This document shows, in pieces, positions 1-7,243 of a DNA stretch of 23,297 nt. The DNA comes from JBGOUJ01 sp041477005 (GTDB lineage Bacteria > Acidobacteriota > Terriglobia > Bryobacterales > JACQDG01): the NCBI GenBank assembly GCA_041477005.1, contig JBGOUJ010000043.1, positions 1 through 23,297 on the forward strand. The letters are read 5' to 3'. How positions within the stretch are numbered: the stretch's first letter is position 1; each line of letters begins with the position of its first letter. A model generated the notes under the pieces. It was not told the DNA's origin. It saw only the letters and a list, made by a program, of their open reading frames with translations, and made no database searches. A program made the translations under genes and the position numbers.

Positions 1-2080
1 CCAGGAGTGGCTCGACCGGGCGGCCTTGGGCGTAGGCGGCGGCGTTGGCTCCGATGCGGCGGTAGTGGTCCAGGGTGAGCTGGGAGGCCTGGGAGAACAG
101 CTCGAGATTGTTGAGGGGCAGGAGGCCGCGGCGGTGGATGACCGTGGTGCCTTTGGATTGCACGGCAATGGCGATACCCGAGCCGGAGAGTTGGGAGGCG
201 GTGAAGCCCATTTGGCCGAGGTCGGAGGTGTGGCAGATACGGACGACGCGGGCGGGCAGGCCGGACGGGGCGATTCCGGCGAGGAGCTGGGCCAGCACGT
301 CGGTCAGCGGGAGGCCGTTCACCGTGTAGTGCAGGCGGGAGCCAAAGGCCGGACCCACGGCGATGAGGACTTCGGGAGAGGTGGAGGGCTCGGCCGGGCC
401 GGAAACGGCGAAGGGGAAGGGTGGGGAGGCTGCCGGGGAGCCGAGGGTTTGGGGGTCGAAGGCTTGGGGGAGGTCGCAGATTTCCTGCCAGCGCGGGCCG
501 GTGGGACGGTAGCCGGTGCCGGGGCCCTGGTAGTCGTTGGGTTCGTTTGGAATGGTCAGAACGGCGGCGGGTTGGAGGTAGTCGCCGAGGGCGCGCTGGC
601 GCTGGATTTCCGAGATGGCTTGGGCGACGTCGGGGAAGCCGCCCGCTTCCAGACCCTCGACCACGTCCTGGGCGGTGGCCGGGGAGGTGAGGAAGCGCTC
701 GGCCGAGGCCAGGTCCTCCGCCATGTCGCGGTCGGGCATATCGGGGGAGGCGTAGCCGGTGGTGGCGGCCTCGATCTCGGCAGGGGTGATGGGGGGGAAG
801 CCGAAATGCCGGAAGACGACCTGGAGGGCTTGGGCGGCGCGGCGGCGGACGGCGAGAACCTCGTCCTCGCGGACCGGACGGAGGCCGGCGTCGACTTGCA
901 TGTCGCGCTGGAGGACGAGGTAGTCGTCGAAATCGTCGCAGTCGAAGTTGCCGCCGCCGAACATGTTGTCTTGCTTGGGGACCGCCGAGTAACCAGAGTG
1001 AATAAAGTCGCTTCCGGGCAGGAATTGAAGCATTAGTTTAGCTGTCTTGCGGATGGGGGAGTGGGAGGCCATGGCGTCGTTGCCGGTGGCGACCTCGAGG
1101 TCAAGCAGGGCGGCGAGAAGATTTTCGGCGGCGACTCCGGCGACTCCGGCGGGGAGGGATTCCGGGAGAGCGATGCAGGAGATGGACCCGTTCTGGACGC
1201 CTTGGGAACCGGCGCCTTTGGTCATGAGGAGGCAGCGAGCTTCGAGGTAGAGCATGGACTGGCCCTGGGCGTGGGCCATGAGGGCCTCCGAGCCGGTGCC
1301 GGAAGTGAAGCGGATCTTGACGCCACGGGAGGCGTAGGCGGCGGCCAGGAATCCTTTGGACCAGGGGGTGTCGTCGCCGTCGATGAAGGCGGGGTCGGTG
1401 CCATAGACGGAGAGGGTTTCAGCGTAGGTAGTGAGACCCTTCATGGCCAGAGTCAGGCTCATAGCCTCCTCGACGGCGCATTGGGTGAGGACGCCGGGGC
1501 GGCCGGTTTGGGAGCCGACCAGAATGGCGAGGGCGTTCCAAGGGGCGTAGCGGGAGACGCCGACCGTGGTCTCGATCTCGGCGAAGCCGCGCAGGGCGGC
1601 CTCGGCCGCGTCGGCGGCGAGGAGGGCGGGGGAGTCCTTGCGGTTGGTGACGTGAGCCTGGTTGGCAGGCCTGCGCCGGACGCGCATCTTGGCCAGAGCC
1701 ATCATCATCTCGACCACGTTGAGGTGGCGGACGATGTCGACGAGCTTGGCGGCGGTGCAGCCGGAGAGGAGGCGGACGACGGCGGCGCGGGGGACGTTGA
1801 TGTCGACCAGCATGCGGGCGAGTTGGAGGGAGCCGGTGGCCATGGCCTCGACGGCCACGTCCAGGTTGATGGCGTGGTCGGCGATGAAGGTATCAATCAT
1901 GTCGAACTGGTCCCGGGGGCGGGTGTCCATCTCGACGATTTGGCCGGCTTCGAGTCGGAGGGAGGGGGAGGGATCAGCGGGGGCGCTGTGGAGGATCAGG
2001 CCGGCTTCGGGCCAGGGGTGGATGAAGGTGTCCTGGTGGATGTCGCGGGAGGCGCGGCGAAGGAAACGGGCGGAGGGCAT
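1..2080 (-). CDS. pduC: Coenzyme B12-dependent diol/glycerol dehydratase, fused large (PduC) and medium (PduD) subunits, C-terminus off the left edge
   Basis: Adenosylcobalamin-dependent dehydration of 1,2-propanediol, glycerol or a related diol to the aldehyde. About 693 codons are open from the ATG at 2080 to the window edge. Residues 1-543 follow PduC closely. The substrate/K+ residues of the Klebsiella enzyme (Gln141, His143, Glu170, Glu221, Asp335, Ser362) all occur here at exactly those positions, so there is no net indel before residue 362. A Pro/Ser/Ala linker (about 543-570) leads into a PduD-like domain with EVLIAVGPAF, LSGSGIAIAVQSKGTTVIH and LPPL-type NLELF segments. In enterobacteria these are two separate genes. 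No Shine-Dalgarno is seen, but the start aligns with PduC (MPSARF against MRSKRF). It begins 38 bp after the PepSY-like gene and is probably co-transcribed with it. The small subunit (PduE) and reactivase should lie beyond the edge. The family call is very secure; the physiological diol is unknown. Confidence 0.95.
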   Translation of the reverse strand, partial: MPSARFLRRASRDIHQDTFIHPWPEAGLILHSAPADPSPSLRLEAGQIVEMDTRPRDQFDMIDTFIADHAINLDVAVEAMATGSLQLARMLVDINVPRAAVVRLLSGCTAAKLVDIVRHLNVVEMMMALAKMRVRRRPANQAHVTNRKDSPALLAADAAEAALRGFAEIETTVGVSRYAPWNALAILVGSQTGRPGVLTQCAVEEAMSLTLAMKGLTTYAETLSVYGTDPAFIDGDDTPWSKGFLAAAYASRGVKIRFTSGTGSEALMAHAQGQSMLYLEARCLLMTKGAGSQGVQNGSISCIALPESLPAGVAGVAAENLLAALLDLEVATGNDAMASHSPIRKTAKLMLQFLPGSDFIHSGYSAVPKQDNMFGGGNFDCDDFDDYLVLQRDMQVDAGLRPVREDEVLAVRRRAAQALQVVFRHFGFPPITPAEIEAATTGYASPDMPDRDMAEDLASAERFLTSPATAQDVVEGLEAGGFPDVAQAISEIQRQRALGDYLQPAAVLTIPNEPNDYQGPGTGYRPTGPRWQEICDLPQAFDPQTLGSPAASPPFPFAVSGPAEPSTSPEVLIAVGPAFGSRLHYTVNGLPLTDVLAQLLAGIAPSGLPARVVRICHTSDLGQMGFTASQLSGSGIAIAVQSKGTTVIHRRGLLPLNNLELFSQASQLTLDHYRRIGANAAAYAQGRPVEPLL

Positions 2081-2118
2081 GCGGGTGTGGGGTCTGGGGT
2101 GGTGGGTGTTGGTCCGGA

Positions 2119-2580
2119 TTATGGAGTGTTCGGCAGGAGCGTCCCGTCGGGCTTCACTTTGATCTCCGACTCTTTCCCGGCCGTTTTCACATGGGCCTCG
2201 TAGGCGACGATGAAGTTGTTCTCGGTGATGGACTCCACCAGCCGGATCTTGCCCTTGCCGGCTCCCTTTTCGAGGGCGCCCCGGACCGCCGGGGATAGGG
2301 AAGCCAGAGTGACCTCTTCTTCGATGGTCACGATCGCGCCGGCGGGGTCCATCAGCACGTCCTTGGTGTGGCCGCCTATCTTCAGTTCGACCTCGTAGAA
2401 CGTTTTGCCGCCTGCGACCTCTTTCGAGAGGCCTCGTATGGACGCCCCTTTGCTTTGCTCGAGCACCGTCTTCTGGACGGCAGGGGGGAGGTCCTTCCTC
2501 TTCACGCGCGTTTCGGTGTCCTGGGCGGGAGCGGGGAGCAGAAGGCCGAGAGTGAGTATTCCGAAGATCAGTTTGTCCAT
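2119..2580 (-). CDS. Small exported PepSY-like (DUF2874-type) protein
   Basis: A 153-residue protein with a clear signal peptide (MDKLIFGILTLGLLLPAPAQ, cleavage near residue 20). The mature part carries two successive PepSY-like units: one around LPPAVQKTVLEQSKG...FYEVELKIGG...DPAGAIVTIEEEV, the second around LSPAVRGALEKG...AYEAHVK...VKPDGTLL. Proteins of this type are small periplasmic beta-proteins of poorly known function; an inhibitory or scaffolding role has been suggested for PepSY domains. The start is taken at the ATG preceding the signal peptide; a longer open frame upstream overlaps the dehydrogenase gene and lacks a signal. It starts 8 bp after the Gfo/Idh/MocA stop and ends 38 bp before the dehydratase, so it sits inside that run. 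No SD is visible, which suggests translational coupling. Family assignment is moderately sure; function is unknown. Confidence 0.8.
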   Translation of the reverse strand: MDKLIFGILTLGLLLPAPAQDTETRVKRKDLPPAVQKTVLEQSKGASIRGLSKEVAGGKTFYEVELKIGGHTKDVLMDPAGAIVTIEEEVTLASLSPAVRGALEKGAGKGKIRLVESITENNFIVAYEAHVKTAGKESEIKVKPDGTLLPNTP

Positions 2581-2588
2581 GGGGATAT

Positions 2589-3731
2589 CTACATGCGGAT
2601 GACTTCGTCCCATTTGGCTTCTTTGCCGGTTTCGATGGCGACACGGCCCAGGATGGCGGTGAAGGTGCTGTCGGCGGCGGCGAAGGCCAGGTTCTCCTTG
2701 GGAACTTCGCCGCGGACGCCGGCCAGGAAGTGCTTGACCCCGTCCAGGGTAATGTCGTAGCTGGTGGTAGCGCGCACGGGCTCGGCGCCGCCGTTCCACA
2801 GGGTGTAACCGCGCCTCGAGGTCTCGATAGCGCCCTTCTCGCCGATGAAAGTCTCGGCGACGTGCTGGAAGCCGCCCTTGGAGAACTGGTTGGCGCTATA
2901 GGAAAAGATGCGGCCATCGTCGAAGCGGTAGGTAAGGGCCAGGTGGTCCATGATATTACCGATATCGGTGCGGACCTGGCGGCCGCCATACCCCATGGCC
3001 GTCACCGGATGCTTGCCCACGAACCAGTTGACCACGTCGATGTTGTGGCAGTTCTGCTCGACGATGATGTCGCCGCCCAGCTCCTTGTAGAACAGCCAGT
3101 TGCGCACCTTCTCTTCGGAGGCGGGGTGACCGGAGCGGCGCGGCAGGTCGCCGCCCAGCCAAGAGGCCCGGATCATCTGGATGGCCCCGATCTCGCCCGC
3201 CTGAACCAGCTGGTAAGCCTTCCGGTACTCCACGCCGAAGCGCTGCTGATAGTCCACCAGGATCATCAGGTCGGGACCGGCGCGGCGGGCGGCGGCTAGA
3301 AAGCGGCGCACCCCGGCCGAGTCCACGCCCACGGGTTTTTCGAGGAAGATGTGCTTCTTCGCCGCCACCGCCATCTCGAAGTGCTCGGGATGCAGGTAGG
3401 GAGGAGTGGCGATGTAGACGGCGTCCACGCCGGAGTCGAGCAGGGCCTGCGGGGTCTTATAGGTATTGGCAGACGGGGCGGGGATCTTGGCTTTGGCTGC
3501 GGCGAGCTGATCGTCGTAGAGGTCGCACAGGGCGCTGACCTGGAGGTTGGCGTCCTTCAGGAACAGCCGGGTAATCGCCTGGCCGCGGCGGCCGGGGCCG
3601 ATCACTCCGAGCTTGACGGCCGAGTTGGCCGGGGTTCCGTAGACCGAGCCCGGTTGTAGGATAGTCCAGCCCGCAGCACTGGCGGCGCCGGCGGCGCGGG
3701 AGAATTCGCGGCGGGTGGTGGTTTCGCTCAT
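2589..3731 (-). CDS. Gfo/Idh/MocA family NAD(P)-dependent oxidoreductase with Tat signal
   Basis: A 380-residue sugar/polyol-type dehydrogenase. The N-terminus has a twin-arginine signal (TTTRREFSRAAG, Arg7-Arg8) followed by an Ala-rich hydrophobic stretch, so folded export with its cofactor is likely. The Rossmann part has GVIGPGRRGQ, the EKPVGVD motif typical of the family, and a C-terminal alpha/beta domain with VEQNCHNIDVVNWF carrying the expected catalytic-region His and Asp. The start is ATG at 3731, because an excellent SD (GAGAGGAGG, spacer about 5) precedes it; an in-frame ATG at 3851 has none and adds a non-conserved leader. A TAGAAT box at 3751-3756 could be its -10 element, but no convincing -35 was found. 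It is the first gene of the run leading to the PepSY-like protein and the diol dehydratase. The substrate cannot be told from sequence; inositol, sugar or sugar-acid derivatives are typical for exported acidobacterial and planctomycete members. Confidence 0.92.
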   Translation of the reverse strand: MSETTTRREFSRAAGAASAAGWTILQPGSVYGTPANSAVKLGVIGPGRRGQAITRLFLKDANLQVSALCDLYDDQLAAAKAKIPAPSANTYKTPQALLDSGVDAVYIATPPYLHPEHFEMAVAAKKHIFLEKPVGVDSAGVRRFLAAARRAGPDLMILVDYQQRFGVEYRKAYQLVQAGEIGAIQMIRASWLGGDLPRRSGHPASEEKVRNWLFYKELGGDIIVEQNCHNIDVVNWFVGKHPVTAMGYGGRQVRTDIGNIMDHLALTYRFDDGRIFSYSANQFSKGGFQHVAETFIGEKGAIETSRRGYTLWNGGAEPVRATTSYDITLDGVKHFLAGVRGEVPKENLAFAAADSTFTAILGRVAIETGKEAKWDEVIRM

Positions 3732-4269
3732 GGCGTCCTCCTCTCCGGGCATTCTAGCAAATGTCCAGCCAGCCCCTGGGGCCGAGCGACCCTGTGGCGG
3801 AGAGCCGGGATCGATCCCCCTGTTCAGAATCTGGACTGAAGAAGAGGCCACTGCGGAAGTAGTTGACTTCGAGGGCCAGAGCGAGGGCGGTGATGGCGTT
3901 CGACCTGGCGTTCCTGGTCGTCGGAGTTGAATGGCCGATGCGGATGCCGCGGTAGCGGCCGTCCGTGGCGGCCCGCCTTTTCAGGCGGCCCGTCTTTCTG
4001 GAGTCTTGGCCCGAACCACCAGATCGACATCGCAATCCAGAATAGGGAGCAGAGAAAGGAACTGATCGACAGCCGTCGCACCATCGCACGCTGGGACCAG
4101 GGACTTGCCTCCAGCCCCCAGAAATTGCCACCGGACACAGGCTGGCCCAGGGCGGCGGCCGCCGCGGAGGCGTTGTCGCTGGCCGCTCCCGACTGTTCTT
4201 TTTTTTCGCAAGAACAGTGACAACTCCACGCAGCGTAATACGTTATTCTGGAAGCTCCCAGGCAATGCG
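3732..4269. other. Region without a convincing gene; possible antitoxin C-terminal remnant near 3981-4090
   Basis: No frame here reads like a complete protein. On the minus strand, about 3981-4080, one frame gives VDQFLSLLPILDCDVDLVV followed by RAKTPERRAA and a stop. This resembles the last helix and strand of HTH_37/XRE-type antitoxins, but no helix-turn-helix is recognisable upstream, so it would be a remnant at best. The stop overlaps a GC hairpin (CCGCCT/AGGCGG around a 4-nt loop, 3973-3988). A 9-bp inverted repeat, ACTGTTCTT-N9-AAGAACAGT, lies at 4192-4218 about 50 bp before the glycosyltransferase pseudogene and might be an operator. Nothing else was recognised. Confidence 0.3.
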
Positions 4270-4565
4270 ATGGCAGTTTCGATCGTTATCCCCAGCAAGA
4301 ACGCCGGCGACGGGTTCCGCGAGACGCTGGAATCCATTCGGGGGCAAAGGGGCTTTTCGGCCGGGCTGATTGTGGTGGACTCGGGCTCGTCGGATGGCAC
4401 CGTGGCGCTGGCGCGCGAGCATGGCGCCCGTACGATTTCCATCTCGCCGGCCTCCTTCAATCACTCAGGATGCGGTTCCGGCGGACGACCGCTGGCTGGA
4501 GCAGCTACTCGCGCCATTCCGAGACGAGCGGGTGGCCGGCGTCTCCGGCCGGCAGATCGCGCGGC
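4270..4565 (+). pseudogene. Glycosyltransferase family 2, N-terminal remnant with internal deletion/frameshift
   Basis: The start encodes a textbook GT-A fold N-terminus: VSIVIPSKNAGDGFRETLES, then IVVDSGSSDGTVALAREHGA, the nucleotide-sugar binding region of GT2 enzymes, reading as far as SPASFNH at about 4464. At that point homology jumps to another frame, where TQDAVPADDRWLEQLLAPF and RDERVAGVSGRQIAR continue the GT2 pattern. Comparing with intact rhamnosyltransferase-like GT2 proteins as I know them, roughly 20 codons between FNH and TQDA are missing, with loss of frame. Homology ends at about 4565, and the next 150 bp look like a different gene in reverse orientation. The C-terminal half is gone, so this is not functional. 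Gene identity is fairly sure; deletion size is an estimate. Confidence 0.7.
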
Positions 4566-4571
4566 TCCATG

Positions 4572-4720
4572 CTGCAGCCTGCGAGGCCGGAGTGGCTCCC
4601 CCTCACCCGCGCCTCGACGTGGTGCGGCCGGCCGTCGCGCAGCCGTCCCGGCAGCGCAATCTCGAAGGCGGCTCGTCCGTCGCCGATACCTGCCTGCAGG
4701 AGGTCCTCGCGGAATACCAA
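4572..4720 (-). pseudogene. Fragment of a second glycan-related gene, inverted against the GT2 remnant
   Basis: On the minus strand one frame reads REDLLQAGIGDGRAAFEIAL, then PGRLRDGRPHHVEARVRG and SHSGLAG. This GDGRxxFEIxLPxxLRDGRPHxVEVRV pattern is a beta-sandwich-like segment I associate with large multidomain bacterial glycosyltransferases. It has no proper start (only TTG at 4720) and runs at its end into the antisense of the GT2 remnant, so it is only an internal piece. Together with the GT2 piece it suggests a collapsed glycan-biosynthesis locus. The domain identity is from memory of the pattern and only moderately sure. Confidence 0.4.
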
Positions 4721-4883
4721 AGCGGCATTCTATCTCTTGGCGCCGCAGGCGTCAACCCGACCTCACCCCAGCACGCTGATGAAAAAAGCGCACGGCCCCG
4801 TCTTCAACCCGGAGACGCATAGGTTGCTGAACCCGAAAGGAAAGAAGTTTCTCTGCGTTCCTACAGTTGGTGTTCCTGCAGTT

Positions 4884-4900
4884 GGCCGGCGGCCTTTTTT
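4884..4900 (+). terminator. Weak intrinsic terminator-like hairpin with T-run
   Basis: GGCC-GGC-GGCC followed directly by TTTTTT. The stem is only 4 bp, so it is weak. It would read on the plus strand, downstream of the GT2 debris. It is preceded by two copies of TTCCTRCAGTTGG (4858-4870 and 4873-4885). Confidence 0.3.
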
Positions 4901-4915
4901 CGCTACTCTGCCAGT

Positions 4916-7240
4916 CTAGGGCAGTCCGAATGCGATGATGTTGGACCCTGCGGCAGCCGCGACGTACTGCTTGCCCTTCACCATGTAGGTCATCGGGGAG
5001 GCTTTCCACATCTGGTTCGTCTGGAAATACCACAGCAGTTTACCGGTCTTGGCATCTAGAGCCGTGAAAGCGCCGCTGTCCTCCCCGAAAAAGACCAAGC
5101 CGCCCGCCGTGGACAAAACGCCTCCCCACGTGACGGAGGGACCGATCTGGGGATATTCCCAAACAATTTTCCCCGTCTGCAAGTCGAGCGCCCGCAGAAA
5201 TTTCTGGCCGGGCTCGCCGGGAATTTCGCGATTGCCGCCGCCATAAAAGGATTTCCCCGGCTCCCACCAGGCCGATGACTTGGTGTAGATTTCGCACTTT
5301 TCCATGGCCAGGAGATAGAATAAGCCGGTGTTCGGGTTGTAGGCGGTGGACATCCAGTTGGTGGCGCCTGAAACGGCGGGGCAAACTTTGACTCCTTCGG
5401 TGGTGGGGACGCTGCCGGGCGCCACCTGTGGCCTGCCATCCCGGCCGATACCGGTGGCCCACGTCAGCTTGTGAACGAAGGGCTGGGCCAACAGTAACTG
5501 GCCGTTGGTCCGATCGAGGACGTAGAAGAAGCCGTTGCGGTTGCCCTGCGCCAGCAGCTTTCGGGGCCGTCCCTGAAATTGGGCATCGATAAGCATTGGC
5601 ACTTGAACGGCGTCCCAGTCGTGCAAATCGTGTGGAGTATATTGATAGTACCAACGTAGTTGGCCGGTGGCGGGCTGGAGCGCCACCACCGAGGCGGAGT
5701 ACAGGTTGTCTCCTTTTCTCTCGTCGCCGTTGTAATCGGGGCAGGGATTGCCGGTAGTCCAATACAGCAAATCGGATTCGGGATCGTACGTGCCCGTAAG
5801 CCAGGCCAAAGCGCATCCATGCTCGATGGCCCGGCCGACCCACGTTTCCGATAACGGCTCGCCCGGAGCGGGCATGGTCCAGAATTGCCACACGCGCTTG
5901 CCGGTGCCGGCCTGGTACGCGGCGATGAAGCCGCGCGCGCCCTCATCGCCGCCGGAGGTTCCCGAGATCACCAGATCTTTCACCACCAGCGGCGCCGACG
6001 TCGCTCCGTAGTGCTGGCGGTAGTCGGCCATCTCCACGTCCCAAAGCAACTGGCCGTTCGACCGGTGCAGAGCGATCAGGTGGGCATTGTCGGTGACCAT
6101 GAACACGCGGTCGCCCAGCAGCGCCACACCGCGGTTGATCGCTCCGGCCGCGTCCCCGATCACTCCCTTGGTGAGTGGCCGCGCGTAGTGCCAGATTTGC
6201 CGTCCATTAACCGGATCGATGGCATAAGCCTCATTCGCCGCAGTCACGTACATCACGCCGCCCGACACCACCGGCGTGACCTCCAGGCGCCGGGAGTTCG
6301 CTATCGGGAAAAGCCACTTCGGCCCGAGCTGCCCGACGTTCCCGGTGTGGATCTGAGGCAGCGGACTGTAGCGGTTGCCGCTCAGCCGGCCGTGATAAGT
6401 CGGCCACTCGCCGGGCTTGGGATCGATCAGGTCGGAGAACGGAACGGCGCCGCCGATCCCACCGGCAAATTCGCCCGGCGCAGCTTTCAGTCCGGAGAGC
6501 CTGCTCAGATATGCCAGCAGATTCTGCATCTCCTCCGGGCTCGCCTCGACCGGCGGCATCAGCGATTTCTGCTCGCGCACTTCATCCGCAATTTCGTCCC
6601 GCCGCAGCAGATGGAGCCGGCCGTCGAGCGCTTGCAATTGCAGATCGAAGTTGTTTTCGTTCTTGGCGAGTCCGCGGATGGTCCGGCCATCCCGCAGGCG
6701 CACGGAAACCACCTGGTAGCCCGGCGTAATGCGCAGGCTGGGCGTCCGCAAAGTCTGCTCAATCTGGCCCAACCGGCGTTCACGCGCGACGCTCGTCAGA
6801 TCCGGGCCGAGCGACCCGCCTCGCCCCTCCACCATGTGGCAGCTCGAGCAGTTCCCTTTCCCGAGGAAGAATTTCTTGCCGGCCTCTACATCACCCGGCA
6901 CGGCGCCTTCCATGGCCGGCGCGGTCAGAGAAACCACAAAGGCCAGGAGCTGGCTCAGTTCCTGTTCCGGAAGCGGGAACGCCGGCATCCCGGCAGCGGG
7001 GATGCCGGCGCGAATGATTTCCCGCAGGCCTTCCAGCGATCGGGTGCGCGGATGGCGGGCATCGACAATATTGGGCCCATGCTCGCCGCCTGCGCCGTCC
7101 GCTCCGTGGCAGCCGGCGCAACGCGTTTCGAATTGCGTCTTCCCGGCGAGAACGGCCTCTGCGTTGTCGGTTGCCCGCTGGGCTGTTACGGCGGCGGCGA
7201 GCGCCAGCCAAGCGGCCAGGCGGCGTCCTTTCACGCTCAT
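4916..7240 (-). CDS. Two-heme cytochrome c / PQQ-binding quinoprotein dehydrogenase fusion
   Basis: A 774-residue exported quinohemoprotein. Order: signal peptide (about 1-20); cytochrome c domain with CAGCH at 41-45; second heme domain with CSSCH at 131-135, followed by the conserved segment GYQVVSVRLRDGRTIRGLAK and NENNFDLQLQ typical of PVC-type heme-binding domains; then from about residue 278 a PQQ beta-propeller starting WPTYHGRLSGNRYSPL. The propeller has the quinoprotein signature TTGNPCPDYNGDERKGDNLY and HDLHDWDAVQ, which supply the expected acidic active-site and Ca-binding positions. Likely role: periplasmic oxidation of an alcohol, aldose or similar substrate, with electrons passing through its own hemes. 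Classical quinohemoprotein ADHs carry one C-terminal heme domain; here two precede the propeller. It starts 3 bp after the TonB-receptor stop, so the two genes are probably one operon. The substrate is not deducible. Confidence 0.93.
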   Translation of the reverse strand: MSVKGRRLAAWLALAAAVTAQRATDNAEAVLAGKTQFETRCAGCHGADGAGGEHGPNIVDARHPRTRSLEGLREIIRAGIPAAGMPAFPLPEQELSQLLAFVVSLTAPAMEGAVPGDVEAGKKFFLGKGNCSSCHMVEGRGGSLGPDLTSVARERRLGQIEQTLRTPSLRITPGYQVVSVRLRDGRTIRGLAKNENNFDLQLQALDGRLHLLRRDEIADEVREQKSLMPPVEASPEEMQNLLAYLSRLSGLKAAPGEFAGGIGGAVPFSDLIDPKPGEWPTYHGRLSGNRYSPLPQIHTGNVGQLGPKWLFPIANSRRLEVTPVVSGGVMYVTAANEAYAIDPVNGRQIWHYARPLTKGVIGDAAGAINRGVALLGDRVFMVTDNAHLIALHRSNGQLLWDVEMADYRQHYGATSAPLVVKDLVISGTSGGDEGARGFIAAYQAGTGKRVWQFWTMPAPGEPLSETWVGRAIEHGCALAWLTGTYDPESDLLYWTTGNPCPDYNGDERKGDNLYSASVVALQPATGQLRWYYQYTPHDLHDWDAVQVPMLIDAQFQGRPRKLLAQGNRNGFFYVLDRTNGQLLLAQPFVHKLTWATGIGRDGRPQVAPGSVPTTEGVKVCPAVSGATNWMSTAYNPNTGLFYLLAMEKCEIYTKSSAWWEPGKSFYGGGNREIPGEPGQKFLRALDLQTGKIVWEYPQIGPSVTWGGVLSTAGGLVFFGEDSGAFTALDAKTGKLLWYFQTNQMWKASPMTYMVKGKQYVAAAAGSNIIAFGLP

Positions 7241-7243
7241 GGC

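Noticed and set aside
26..2203. Two long plus-strand open frames (26-1036 and 1061-2203) giving Gly/Glu/Ala-rich proteins
   Set aside because: They are the exact antisense of the PduC-PduD fusion in codon register; the predicted proteins are low-complexity while the minus strand gives a near-full match to a known enzyme with all active-site residues.
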